From the NCBI GenBank assembly GCA_002441055.1, contig DJWR01000031.1, forward strand, positions 1,861 to 7,700: a DNA stretch of 5,840 nt. Direction: 5' to 3'. The position numbers and the translations under genes were made by a program. The first letter of the stretch is position 1; the number at the start of each line of letters is the position of its first letter. A model generated the notes under the pieces. The model had not been told where the DNA came from. It did not search any database and worked only from the letters and a program-made list of their open reading frames with translations. Origin of the DNA: Caulobacteraceae bacterium UBA6225 (lineage in GTDB: Bacteria; Pseudomonadota; Alphaproteobacteria; Caulobacterales; Caulobacteraceae). Positions 1 to 5,840 of the stretch are shown here, in pieces.

Positions 1-12
1 GCGGCCATCTTG

Positions 13-41
13 TTGACGATCGCACTAATCAAACCTACGCA
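13..41 (+). promoter_or_regulatory. Possible sigma-70-type promoter upstream of the acyl-CoA dehydrogenase gene
   Basis: TTGACG at 13-18 matches the -35 element of alphaproteobacterial housekeeping promoters (the Caulobacter consensus is TTGACGS, 10-14 nt, GCTANAWC). After a 14-nt gap, 34-41 reads CCTACGCA, which keeps only the CTA core of that -10 element. The stretch 1-60 is clearly richer in A+T than the coding DNA that follows, as expected for a leader. A start just after 41 would leave a 5' untranslated region of roughly 25 nt before the GTG at 73. The -35 match is good and the -10 match is weak, so this is a candidate only. No strong operator palindrome is visible. Confidence 0.3.
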
Positions 42-61
42 GTCTGAGAATTCTATCCTGT

Positions 62-67
62 AGGAGG
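62..67 (+). promoter_or_regulatory. Strong ribosome binding site that fixes a GTG start
   Basis: AGGAGG at 62-67 is a full match to the anti-Shine-Dalgarno core and lies 5 nt before the GTG at 73. It decides the start. An in-frame TAG at 61-63 rules out any longer product, and the next in-frame ATG would remove about 29 residues of the conserved N-terminal helices. Confidence 0.8.
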
Positions 68-72
68 CCGGT

Positions 73-1260
73 GTGACCGAACTGGAGGCCCTGCGCGAGG
101 AGGCCCGCGCCTGGGTGGCGGCGAACTTCCCGACGGAACTGGCTGGCCGCGCGCCGATCATGGGGCAGCGCGATCCCGAGGATCTGGACGCCTTCGAGAC
201 CTGGAAGGCCCGGCTCTGCGCCAGGGGTTGGGGCGTCCCCACCTGGCCGACCGAGTATGGCGGGGGCGGCCTGTCGCCAGCCGGCGCGCGGGTGGTCCGG
301 GAGGAGATCCGCAGGGCCGGGGGCTGGAACCCCATCGGCTGGACCATGGGGGTGCGCATGTTTGGCCCCACCCTCCTGGAGTACGGGACCGAGGCGCAGA
401 AGGCCCGGCACCTCCCGCCCATCGCCAGGGGCGAGACCCGCTGGTGTCAGGGCTATTCCGAGCCGGGCGCAGGCTCGGACCTGGCCTCCTTGCAGACCAA
501 GGCGGAAGACCGGGGGGACCACTTCCTGGTCAATGGCCAGAAGATCTGGACCTCGGGCGCGCAATACGCCGACTGGTGCTTCTGTCTGGTGCGCACCGAC
601 CCCAGCAAGAAGCATGAGGGCATCAGTTTCCTCATGATCGACATGCGATCCCCGGGGATTGAAGTGCGCCCGATCCGTTTGATCTCCGGCTCATCCCCCT
701 TCTGCGAAACCTTTTTCACCGATGTGAGGGTCCCCAAGGAGAACCTTCTGGGGCCGCTGAATGGCGGTTGGACGGTGGGCAAGCGCCTGCTGCAGTACGA
801 ACGCCAGCGCAGTGAGGACGCGCCTGCCCGACCTGGTGAAGGCCGCCCCCTGAACGAGGTGGCGGTGGCGCAGATCGGTCTCGGCGACACCGGCCGGTTG
901 GCGGACAGCGACCTGCGCCGGCGGCTGACCGAGCATCTGATGGACCGCAAACTGCTTCGCCTGACCATGGACCGCGCGGCCGCCGAGGCGAAGGGCGCCG
1001 GGCCAAGCGCGGCCACCTCGATCCTGAAGAATGTGTCTTCCGCCGTGAACCAGGCCCGGGCCGAATTACTCCTGGAGATCTACGGTCATGGCGGCCTGGG
1101 CTGGGAGGGGGAGGCCTTTGACCCTGACGCCCTGGCCAACACCCGCGAATGGCTCTCAGGCAAGGCCTCGACCATCTACGCCGGTTCCTACGAGATCCAG
1201 AACAACATCATATCCAAGCGCATCCTGGGGCTGCCTGATCCCGCCAGCGCGGCGGGTTGA
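73..1260 (+). CDS. Acyl-CoA dehydrogenase family flavoprotein (395 aa)
   Basis: Predicted FAD-dependent acyl-CoA dehydrogenase, which forms an alpha,beta double bond in a CoA thioester and passes electrons to electron-transfer flavoprotein in the cytoplasm. The 395-aa length is normal for the family. The order is an N-terminal helical domain (about 1-120), a beta-sheet middle domain (about 121-235) containing GYSEPGAGSDLAS (127-139) and VNGQKIWTSGAQYADW (153-168), and a C-terminal helical domain with EIYGHGGLG (335-343) and the closing segment STIYAGSYEIQ (366-376) followed by KRILGLP. At the position where medium-chain enzymes carry the catalytic Glu (Tyr-Glu-Gly) this protein has Ala370. 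Glu243 in LLQYER lies where isovaleryl-CoA and long-chain dehydrogenases place their base, so it is the likely catalytic residue (inference). About 245-275 is a Pro/Gly-rich linker rather than the usual compact helix turn. The start is GTG, fixed by AGGAGG and an in-frame upstream stop. It is probably co-transcribed with the hydrolase 33 nt downstream. Substrate chain length or ring type cannot be told. Confidence 0.93.
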   Translation: MTELEALREEARAWVAANFPTELAGRAPIMGQRDPEDLDAFETWKARLCARGWGVPTWPTEYGGGGLSPAGARVVREEIRRAGGWNPIGWTMGVRMFGPTLLEYGTEAQKARHLPPIARGETRWCQGYSEPGAGSDLASLQTKAEDRGDHFLVNGQKIWTSGAQYADWCFCLVRTDPSKKHEGISFLMIDMRSPGIEVRPIRLISGSSPFCETFFTDVRVPKENLLGPLNGGWTVGKRLLQYERQRSEDAPARPGEGRPLNEVAVAQIGLGDTGRLADSDLRRRLTEHLMDRKLLRLTMDRAAAEAKGAGPSAATSILKNVSSAVNQARAELLLEIYGHGGLGWEGEAFDPDALANTREWLSGKASTIYAGSYEIQNNIISKRILGLPDPASAAG

Positions 1261-1293
1261 CGCCACAGGACCAAGGGGAGGCTGAAGGGCGAC

Positions 1294-2076
1294 ATGGAGT
1301 TCATCGGAGAGAAGACCGCCGACGGCGTCACACGGCGGGAATTCCGTCTGCAGGTGGGCGGTGATGTTGTTCCCGGCTGCATCTGGACACCGGAGGGCGC
1401 CAGGGGGTCGCGCCCCCTGATCCTGCTGGGCCATGGGGGCTCCCAACACAAGAAGGCGGCCAATATCGCCGGCGCCGCCGTCACCCACGCCCAGACCCTC
1501 GGCTACGCGACCCTCGCCTTGGACGCCCCTGGCCACGGAGACCGCATCAGCCGTGAAGCGGCTGAGAAGGCTCGGGCCGCAGCGCTTGCCGCTGGCCGCG
1601 CCGCCCAGGAGGGCAAGCGTCCGGAGGCCGGAGAGCGCCCGAAGATTTCGCGTGATCCGGAGACCGTCTCCAAGGTGACGGCGGAATGGAAGGCGGCGCT
1701 GGATGCCGCCCAGGGCCTGGACTTCGTGGGATCAGACCACCGCATCGGCTATTGGGGCGTGTCCATGGGGACGCGCTTTGGCGTGCCCTTCGTGGCCGAG
1801 GAGCCGCGGGTTTCCTGCGCCATTTTCGGTCTGTTCGGCGTCTTTCCCGGGCTGGAGGATCACAAGGCCGCCGCCGAACAGATCCGAATCCCTCTGATGT
1901 TCGTCTACCAGTGGGAGGATGAACTGATGAAGCGAGAGCAGGGGATCGCCCTGTTCGACGCCTTCGGCTCAGCCGAAAAGACCATGCACATCAATCCCGG
2001 CCGGCACGTTGAAATCCCCGCCCACGAGCGCGACTCCTGGCTCGCCTTCTGGAAGCGTCACCTGGAGCCGCGCTGA
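1294..2076 (+). CDS. Alpha/beta-hydrolase, dienelactone-hydrolase-like serine hydrolase (260 aa)
   Basis: Predicted cytoplasmic serine hydrolase with no signal peptide or membrane segment. LLGHGGSQHKK (44-54) supplies the His-Gly-Gly oxyanion-hole turn. LALDAPGHGDR (74-84) is the typical strand-loop after the second conserved strand. GVSMG (155-159) is the nucleophile elbow with Ser157. The catalytic acid is probably Asp209 in QWEDE, and the base is His238 in GRHVEIP. Residues 85-140 form a long Ala-, Lys-, Glu- and Arg-rich, probably helical insert between the two halves of the core, likely a lid or dimer surface. The overall pattern fits dienelactone-hydrolase-like or small esterase/thioesterase proteins, but the true substrate is unknown: ester, lactone or CoA thioester are all possible. 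The ATG has two purine-rich sites upstream, AGGGGAGG (1274-1281, 12 nt away) and GAAGGG (1284-1289, 4 nt away). The 33-nt gap after the acyl-CoA dehydrogenase gene suggests one operon and a shared pathway. Confidence 0.85.
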   Translation: MEFIGEKTADGVTRREFRLQVGGDVVPGCIWTPEGARGSRPLILLGHGGSQHKKAANIAGAAVTHAQTLGYATLALDAPGHGDRISREAAEKARAAALAAGRAAQEGKRPEAGERPKISRDPETVSKVTAEWKAALDAAQGLDFVGSDHRIGYWGVSMGTRFGVPFVAEEPRVSCAIFGLFGVFPGLEDHKAAAEQIRIPLMFVYQWEDELMKREQGIALFDAFGSAEKTMHINPGRHVEIPAHERDSWLAFWKRHLEPR

Positions 2077-2092
2077 GGTTGGGCCCTCAGCG
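2071..2092. terminator. Hairpin between convergent genes, candidate bidirectional terminator
   Basis: CGCTGAGG (2071-2078) and CCTCAGCG (2085-2092) are perfect 8-bp inverted repeats around a 6-nt loop, TTGGGC. The TGA of the + strand hydrolase lies in the left arm and the TGA of the - strand esterase (read as TCA) lies in the right arm, so one hairpin ends both convergent genes. Neither side has a T-run: GGCCCGGG follows on the + strand and GC-rich coding DNA on the other. It would therefore not be a classic intrinsic terminator, and it may pause polymerase for Rho or protect 3' ends. Two GGGCCC hexamers (2081-2086, 2092-2097) offer a competing fold. Confidence 0.5.
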
Positions 2093-3691
2093 GGCCCGGG
2101 CGGCCGCCCGCTTGGCCCAGTAGTCGCGGAAGAAGCCGCGCGGGTCGGCTTCAGCCCGGGTCGGGTGGCCGAAGACCAGGGTCGTGCGATTCTTGAGGTC
2201 GTAGGCTGGCCAGGAAGGCGTCTTGTCGTTGTTGGGGTCCCCCTTGGCCGCCAGCGCGACCCAGGCCCCGGCGATCTCATCGGCCAGGCGCAGATTGTCC
2301 TGGCTGGGCCCGGCCAGGGGAAAGCGTATGTCGTGCATGGAATAGGCGACATCGATCCCGTGGGTGGCGCCGTACCGGCCGGCAAAGGCCGGGCTTGGGG
2401 CTTCCCACAGATAGGACCAGGTGGGCGCGCCGCCGGCGGCGACCCGACGCTCCAGCATGGTGTTGGCCGCCAGCCGGAAATAGGTGTCGCTGGCGATGCG
2501 GGCGTTGATGATGAAGGGCGTGGCCGAGGGAGTCTCGTCCCGATAGGCCGACAGCAGCATCTGGGCGTCCTCGCCGACGCGCTTCTGAAGGGTCGAGAGC
2601 ACCTCGTCCCAGTTCATGTCGAAGCGGGTCTCGCGATAGGTCCGCTCATCCAGGACGGTGGAGACCACCAGGGGGATGTCCCGGGACTCCGCCGGCGCGC
2701 CAGGCGTGAAGGGATGATGCGGGATGACGTCGCCCAGCACAGGGGCGAAGGAGCGGGGCGCTTCCCCGCGACGCCGTTCTTCGGCCTCCACATCGGCCTG
2801 GGCCGCCAGCAGGGTGGTGAAGGGGACGGCCTGCAGCTCCTTCACCTGATCCCGACGCAGACCAAGCCGCTGGAGCAGTTGAGCTGAGGCCTTGTCAGCC
2901 TGGTCGCGGGTCATGGAGGTCAAGGCCGAGCCGCTCATGACGCCAGCGCTGGAAAACAGCCCCTTGGCCGAGGGCATGGCCATCAGGTGGCTGACCTTGG
3001 CCCCGCCGCCAGACTGGCCGATGATCATGACCCGGGCCGGATCGCCGCCAAAGGCCTCCACATTGCGGGCCACCCACTGGAGCGAGGCCACCAGGTCGGC
3101 CATGCCGGCCGCGCCAGAGTCGGCGAACGGCCCTTCATCGCCAAGATAGAGATAGCCCAGCGAGCTCAGCCGGTGGTTCACGGTGACCACCACGCAGTCG
3201 CCGAAACGGGCCAGCATTTCACCGTCGCCGCCGGGATTGTTGCTGGACCCGCCATAGAAGCCGCCCCCGTGGAAGCGGACGATCACCGGGCGCTTGCGAT
3301 TGGCGTTGGCCTCCGGCGTCCAGAGGTTCAGGACCAGGCAGTCCTCCCCCATGCCACCGGGCTGCAGGTCGTTGAGGATCAGGTCGGCATAGACGTGACG
3401 CCGGTTGCCCGGGATCTGCGGGGCGATGTTCCCATAGTCGAAGGCGTCCTGGACGCCCGCCCAGGGGGTCACGGGCTGGGGCGGCAGGAAGCGGTTGGCG
3501 CCCGAGGCGTCCGCGCCATAGCGCAGCCCCTTGAACACCGTGATACCGCCGGAAGAGACCCCGCGGACCTTGCCTTCGGCGGTCTCGACGATGGGGAACA
3601 GCCGGTCCTCGGCGGCCAGGACAGGACGGGCGGCGGCCAGGCCCAGCATGCCGGCGCCGGCGGCGATGAAGGTGCGGCGATCAGTGGTCAT
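2087..3691 (-). CDS. Exported type-B carboxylesterase with Tat-like signal peptide (534 aa)
   Basis: Predicted carboxylesterase/lipase family serine hydrolase that cleaves carboxylic esters, probably in the periplasm. The N-terminus has a twin-arginine-like motif DRRTFI (4-9), a short Ala/Gly/Leu-rich hydrophobic stretch (10-21) and a likely cleavage site near VLA/AED (after residue 26). The family pattern is complete: VFKGLRYGA (52-60), EDCLVLN (116-122), oxyanion-hole HGGGF (141-145), NHRLSSLGY (172-180), nucleophile elbow GQSGGG with Ser227, the acid Glu349 in VLDER, and His444 in GATHGIDVAY. The elbow is GQSGGG rather than the common GESAGG. Length is normal for the family. The ATG at 3691 has a good GAGGAG site (3703-3698) 6 nt upstream, and the gene begins 16 nt after the stop of its paralogue, so it is almost certainly co-transcribed with it. 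It has the most downstream position in the - strand operon. The natural ester is unknown. Export by Sec instead of Tat cannot be excluded. Confidence 0.92.
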   Translation of the reverse strand: MTTDRRTFIAAGAGMLGLAAARPVLAAEDRLFPIVETAEGKVRGVSSGGITVFKGLRYGADASGANRFLPPQPVTPWAGVQDAFDYGNIAPQIPGNRRHVYADLILNDLQPGGMGEDCLVLNLWTPEANANRKRPVIVRFHGGGFYGGSSNNPGGDGEMLARFGDCVVVTVNHRLSSLGYLYLGDEGPFADSGAAGMADLVASLQWVARNVEAFGGDPARVMIIGQSGGGAKVSHLMAMPSAKGLFSSAGVMSGSALTSMTRDQADKASAQLLQRLGLRRDQVKELQAVPFTTLLAAQADVEAEERRRGEAPRSFAPVLGDVIPHHPFTPGAPAESRDIPLVVSTVLDERTYRETRFDMNWDEVLSTLQKRVGEDAQMLLSAYRDETPSATPFIINARIASDTYFRLAANTMLERRVAAGGAPTWSYLWEAPSPAFAGRYGATHGIDVAYSMHDIRFPLAGPSQDNLRLADEIAGAWVALAAKGDPNNDKTPSWPAYDLKNRTTLVFGHPTRAEADPRGFFRDYWAKRAAARAR

Positions 3692-3696
3692 GGAAA

Positions 3697-3703
3697 TCTC
3701 CTC
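3697..3703 (-). promoter_or_regulatory. Ribosome binding site of the exported carboxylesterase
   Basis: On the - strand, GAGGAGA lies 5 nt before the ATG at 3691, inside the 16-nt gap after the upstream esterase stop. It gives this gene its own good initiation signal, unlike the upstream paralogue, which has none that I can see. Confidence 0.65.
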
Positions 3704-3707
3704 GCGC

Positions 3708-5249
3708 TCAGCGGTGCAGGGTGCGGCCCATCTGCTGGGTTTCGTATCGGCTCATGAATTCGCGCTCGGCTGACCAGGGATCGGTCGCCAGGCGAGGCGG
3801 GACCTCGAACAGCATCGTTGGCCGCGCCTTAAGGTCGTAGGGCCGCCAGTCGGGGATGGCGGCGTTGTTCGGGTCGCCGGCGCGGGCGAAGCTGAGCCAG
3901 GTTTCGGACATGGCCAGGGCCATGGCCCGGGTCTCCTCGCTCTCCGGCCCCGTCAGGTGGGTGGCGGCGGCCACATTGTCGAAGACGAAGGGCAGATCCA
4001 GCGTGTGCTGACTGATGTGCTTGCCGCCGTCGGCCGGGGATCGCCAGGTCAGCTGATAGAGATAGGTGGGCGCAGCGCTCGCCCGAACCCGGGCCTCCGC
4101 CATCAGGGTCGCGTCCAGCACATAGCCGCGGGCCGAGGTGATGGTGAAATAGAGCTCCGAGGGCGAGGCCTCGGGGCAGGTGGCCTGGAAGGTGGCGATC
4201 GCAGCTTCTACGTCGTCGGCCCCCACATGGCGGGCGAGGCGTCGGCGCAACTCGGCCATGTCGAGATCGAAGGCGCCGTCCTCGTAGCCGAGCTGGTTGG
4301 AGAGCTCGGTGCGCGTAGTTCCCACCATCATCGGCAGGTCATTGGAGATGGCCGGCGCCTCGGGATGGAAGGGGTGTGCGGTGAAGGCCAGACCGTCCAG
4401 AACCGGTGAAAACCGCGAGCGCGTCTCGCGCATGACCCGCAGCTGTGCCCGGGTCAGGGTCTCCACGGGCACGTCCAGGAGCTTGCCGATATCGGCCGGG
4501 GCGATCTCGAGCTGGGTCAGCAGGGCGTCAGTGAGCCGGGTCGCCTGGTCCGTGGTCTGGACCCGCAGGTGGGAGCCGCTCTGAACTATGCCACGGGCGA
4601 ACAGGCCCTTCGCGTCGGCGCCCGCATAGCAGAGGCTGACTTTACGCCCGCCGCCCGACTGGCCAAACAGGGTGACGTTGTCGGGGTCGCCGCCGAAGGC
4701 CGCGATGTTGTCACGGACCCAGCCCATGGCGGCGATCAGGTCGAGATAGCCGGCGTTGCCGGAGGCGGCGTAGGCCTCGCCCAGGCGGTCGCCGAGATAG
4801 CAATGGCCATAGACGTTCAGGCGGTGGTTGATGCTGACCACCACCACATCGCCCCGCGCCGCCAGCCGGGAGCCGTCATAGACCTTCTGTGAGGCCGAGC
4901 CGGCCTCGAACCCGCCGCCGTGAAACCACAGCATCACCGGTCGTCGATGATTGTCGGCGCCAGGGGTGAAGACATTCACCCGCAGGCAGTCCTCGCTCAT
5001 GGGCCCCTTGTCAGCGAGCATGCCGCGCATCTGTGGGCACTGATCGCCAAAGGCGAGGGCGTCCTGGACCCCCGTCCAGGGCGTCACCGGCTGGGGCGGC
5101 CGAAACCGGTTAGGTCCGGAGGTATCAGCGCCATAGCGCATGCCCTTGAAGACGCTGACGCCGCCGGCGCGACGTCCGCGGACCTTGCCGTGAGCGGTCT
5201 CGACAACGGCCAGGGTCTCAGGGGCGTCATGTTCTGCGGTGGTGTTCAT
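3708..5249 (-). CDS. Cytoplasmic type-B carboxylesterase, paralogue of the neighbouring exported esterase (513 aa)
   Basis: Predicted carboxylesterase/lipase family serine hydrolase. There is no signal peptide: the first 14 residues (MNTTAEHDAPETLA) are polar and run directly into the conserved core, so the enzyme should be cytoplasmic. Seen in order: VFKGMRYGA (33-41), EDCLRVN (86-92), oxyanion-hole HGGGF (110-114), NHRLNVYGH (141-149), nucleophile elbow GQSGGG with Ser198, probable acid Glu315 in TTRTELSN, and probable base His415 in SQHTLDLPF. The triad is intact. Residues 15-73 align without gaps to 34-92 of the adjacent esterase with about 41 of 59 identities by hand, so the two arose by tandem duplication. 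The other copy has about 10 extra residues before EDCL. The ATG at 5249 follows the MmgE/PrpD stop by 21 nt, has no recognisable Shine-Dalgarno sequence and may rely on translational coupling. No alternative start lies between the upstream in-frame TAG and this ATG. Substrate unknown. Confidence 0.92.
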   Translation of the reverse strand: MNTTAEHDAPETLAVVETAHGKVRGRRAGGVSVFKGMRYGADTSGPNRFRPPQPVTPWTGVQDALAFGDQCPQMRGMLADKGPMSEDCLRVNVFTPGADNHRRPVMLWFHGGGFEAGSASQKVYDGSRLAARGDVVVVSINHRLNVYGHCYLGDRLGEAYAASGNAGYLDLIAAMGWVRDNIAAFGGDPDNVTLFGQSGGGRKVSLCYAGADAKGLFARGIVQSGSHLRVQTTDQATRLTDALLTQLEIAPADIGKLLDVPVETLTRAQLRVMRETRSRFSPVLDGLAFTAHPFHPEAPAISNDLPMMVGTTRTELSNQLGYEDGAFDLDMAELRRRLARHVGADDVEAAIATFQATCPEASPSELYFTITSARGYVLDATLMAEARVRASAAPTYLYQLTWRSPADGGKHISQHTLDLPFVFDNVAAATHLTGPESEETRAMALAMSETWLSFARAGDPNNAAIPDWRPYDLKARPTMLFEVPPRLATDPWSAEREFMSRYETQQMGRTLHR

Positions 5250-5270
5250 GCGGTGATGTCCGGGTGGGGG

Positions 5271-5840
5271 CTAGGGGCGGATCAGGTCGATCAGGGTGCG
5301 GCTGTCAGCCAGGTTTTCGAGGTCGCGTATGGCGGCGACCACCGCCTCGGCGCGGGCCTCGCCCAGGGCCGGCGCCAGCAGGTCCAGGGCCTTGGCCTCC
5401 ACATCGGCCTGGCCCATGGGATGGGAGGGGAAGCCCAGGACGTGGGGCGTATAGGCGGTTTCCTCACGTCCATCCGTCAGCTGGACGATCACCCGGGCCG
5501 ACTCGGTGCGCGGCTCACCCGGGGCGGCCTCCTGATTGGGGTCGTGGGTGATCTCCACCCGGCGCATCAGCTCGCTCACCTGCGGGTCCTGCGCCATGCG
5601 GGTCAGGTTCTGGGCGGCGACGAAGTCGAGGCGGCGGTCGATCAGGATGATGGCGGTCAGGTAGCGCAGGTTGAGCGCCGGCATGGCCGCATCGCGGAAC
5701 GCCTCCCAGCGGCCCGGCATCTCTATCCTCACCGCCTGCACCTGGGCTGTGTTGATCCGCGGCAGGAGGGAGAGCAGCGCCTCCACGGCCGGCTGGGTCG
5801 GTCCGCCCACCGGAAAGCGCTTGAAGGCCGTCAGCGGCAG
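5271..5840 (-). CDS. MmgE/PrpD family protein, C-terminal part only (gene runs off the right edge)
   Basis: About 189 residues of an MmgE/PrpD-family protein, a family that includes 2-methylcitrate dehydratase, cis-aconitate decarboxylase and iminodisuccinate epimerase, and is usually about 450-500 aa long. The visible part corresponds to the end of the helical domain and the C-terminal domain. The frame is open to the window edge. The GTG at 5810 is not the start, because family-like sequence (AFKRFPVGGPTQPAVEAL) crosses it. Recognisable parts are that Lys-Arg-Phe-Pro segment (visible residues 5-22), PALNLRYLTAIILIDRRL (about 54-71), the DPQVSELMRRVEI segment (85-97) that usually precedes the last beta-rich part, and SHPMGQADVEAKALDLL (139-155). 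No His follows the KRFP motif, whereas the animal cis-aconitate decarboxylase has one, which argues against that activity. It lies first of the visible - strand genes and probably shares a transcript with the esterases. The exact reaction is not determined. Confidence 0.85.
   Translation of the reverse strand: MPLTAFKRFPVGGPTQPAVEALLSLLPRINTAQVQAVRIEMPGRWEAFRDAAMPALNLRYLTAIILIDRRLDFVAAQNLTRMAQDPQVSELMRRVEITHDPNQEAAPGEPRTESARVIVQLTDGREETAYTPHVLGFPSHPMGQADVEAKALDLLAPALGEARAEAVVAAIRDLENLADSRTLIDLIRP

Noticed and set aside
13..32. TTGA, 12 nt, TCAA inverted repeat as an operator for a TetR-like regulator
   Set aside because: Only the four outer bases pair and the inner positions do not, so it is too weak to separate from chance. 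The TTGACG is better read as a -35 element.
25..615. - strand open frame that could look like a divergent gene at the left edge
   Set aside because: It lies almost wholly within the acyl-CoA dehydrogenase gene and its translation is Gly/Pro/Arg-rich without a recognisable fold. The leader 1-72 looks like an intergenic region.
453..1016. - strand open frame opposite the acyl-CoA dehydrogenase
   Set aside because: Ser/Arg/Pro-rich translation without motifs, on DNA fully explained by the dehydrogenase on the + strand.
1258..1296. Acyl-CoA dehydrogenase and hydrolase genes are in the same frame with no other stop in the 33-nt gap, hinting at a readthrough fusion
   Set aside because: The hydrolase has its own purine-rich ribosome sites in the gap and a complete N-terminus. 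A shared frame is expected by chance one time in three.
2009..2887. Long + strand open frame opposite the exported esterase
   Set aside because: It has no domain-like pattern, its translation is Gly/Arg/Pro-rich as expected for the antisense of GC-rich coding DNA, and it overlaps a gene with a complete catalytic triad.
2987..3757. Second long + strand open frame opposite the esterase N-terminal half
   Set aside because: Low-complexity Gly/Ala/His-rich translation with no family match that I recognise. It runs across the esterase-esterase junction, as a chance frame would.
3441..5100. Direct repeats (3441-3485 and 5056-5100) as a mobile-element or recombination signature
   Set aside because: They lie at the same place in two paralogous genes and encode the same conserved PQPVTPW region, so gene duplication explains them.

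Overview
The window is high-GC bacterial DNA (roughly two thirds G+C by eye) that is almost entirely coding. The protein style, gene families and a TTGACG-type -35 element fit an alphaproteobacterium. A Caulobacter/Phenylobacterium or sphingomonad-like host is the best guess, but this is inferred from style and not proven. I see no mobile element, CRISPR array, tRNA or rRNA.

Layout. Two gene groups face each other. On the + strand, after a short AT-richer leader (1-72), come an acyl-CoA dehydrogenase (73-1260) and, 33 nt later, a cytoplasmic alpha/beta hydrolase (1294-2076). On the - strand, reading from the right edge leftwards, come the C-terminal part of an MmgE/PrpD-family protein (5840-5271, 5' end outside the window), a cytoplasmic type-B carboxylesterase (5249-3708) and a second type-B carboxylesterase with a twin-arginine-like signal peptide (3691-2087). 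The two groups meet tail to tail over a 10-nt gap. A perfect 8-bp hairpin (2071-2092) there contains both stop codons.

How the genes may work together. All five products belong to families typical of organic-acid or ester catabolism: three serine hydrolases for ester or lactone cleavage, one flavin-dependent acyl-CoA alpha,beta-dehydrogenation step, and one MmgE/PrpD protein (dehydratase, decarboxylase or epimerase family). A reasonable model is that an ester-containing compound is cleaved first outside the cytoplasm by the exported esterase and again inside the cell, and that the acid part enters a beta-oxidation-like route through the acyl-CoA dehydrogenase. The substrate cannot be read from the sequence. 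The two carboxylesterases are clearly tandem paralogues (about 69% identical over a hand-aligned 59-residue N-terminal stretch) that now differ in cellular location. That is the most notable feature here. Nothing in the window looks like a defence, secretion or mobile system.
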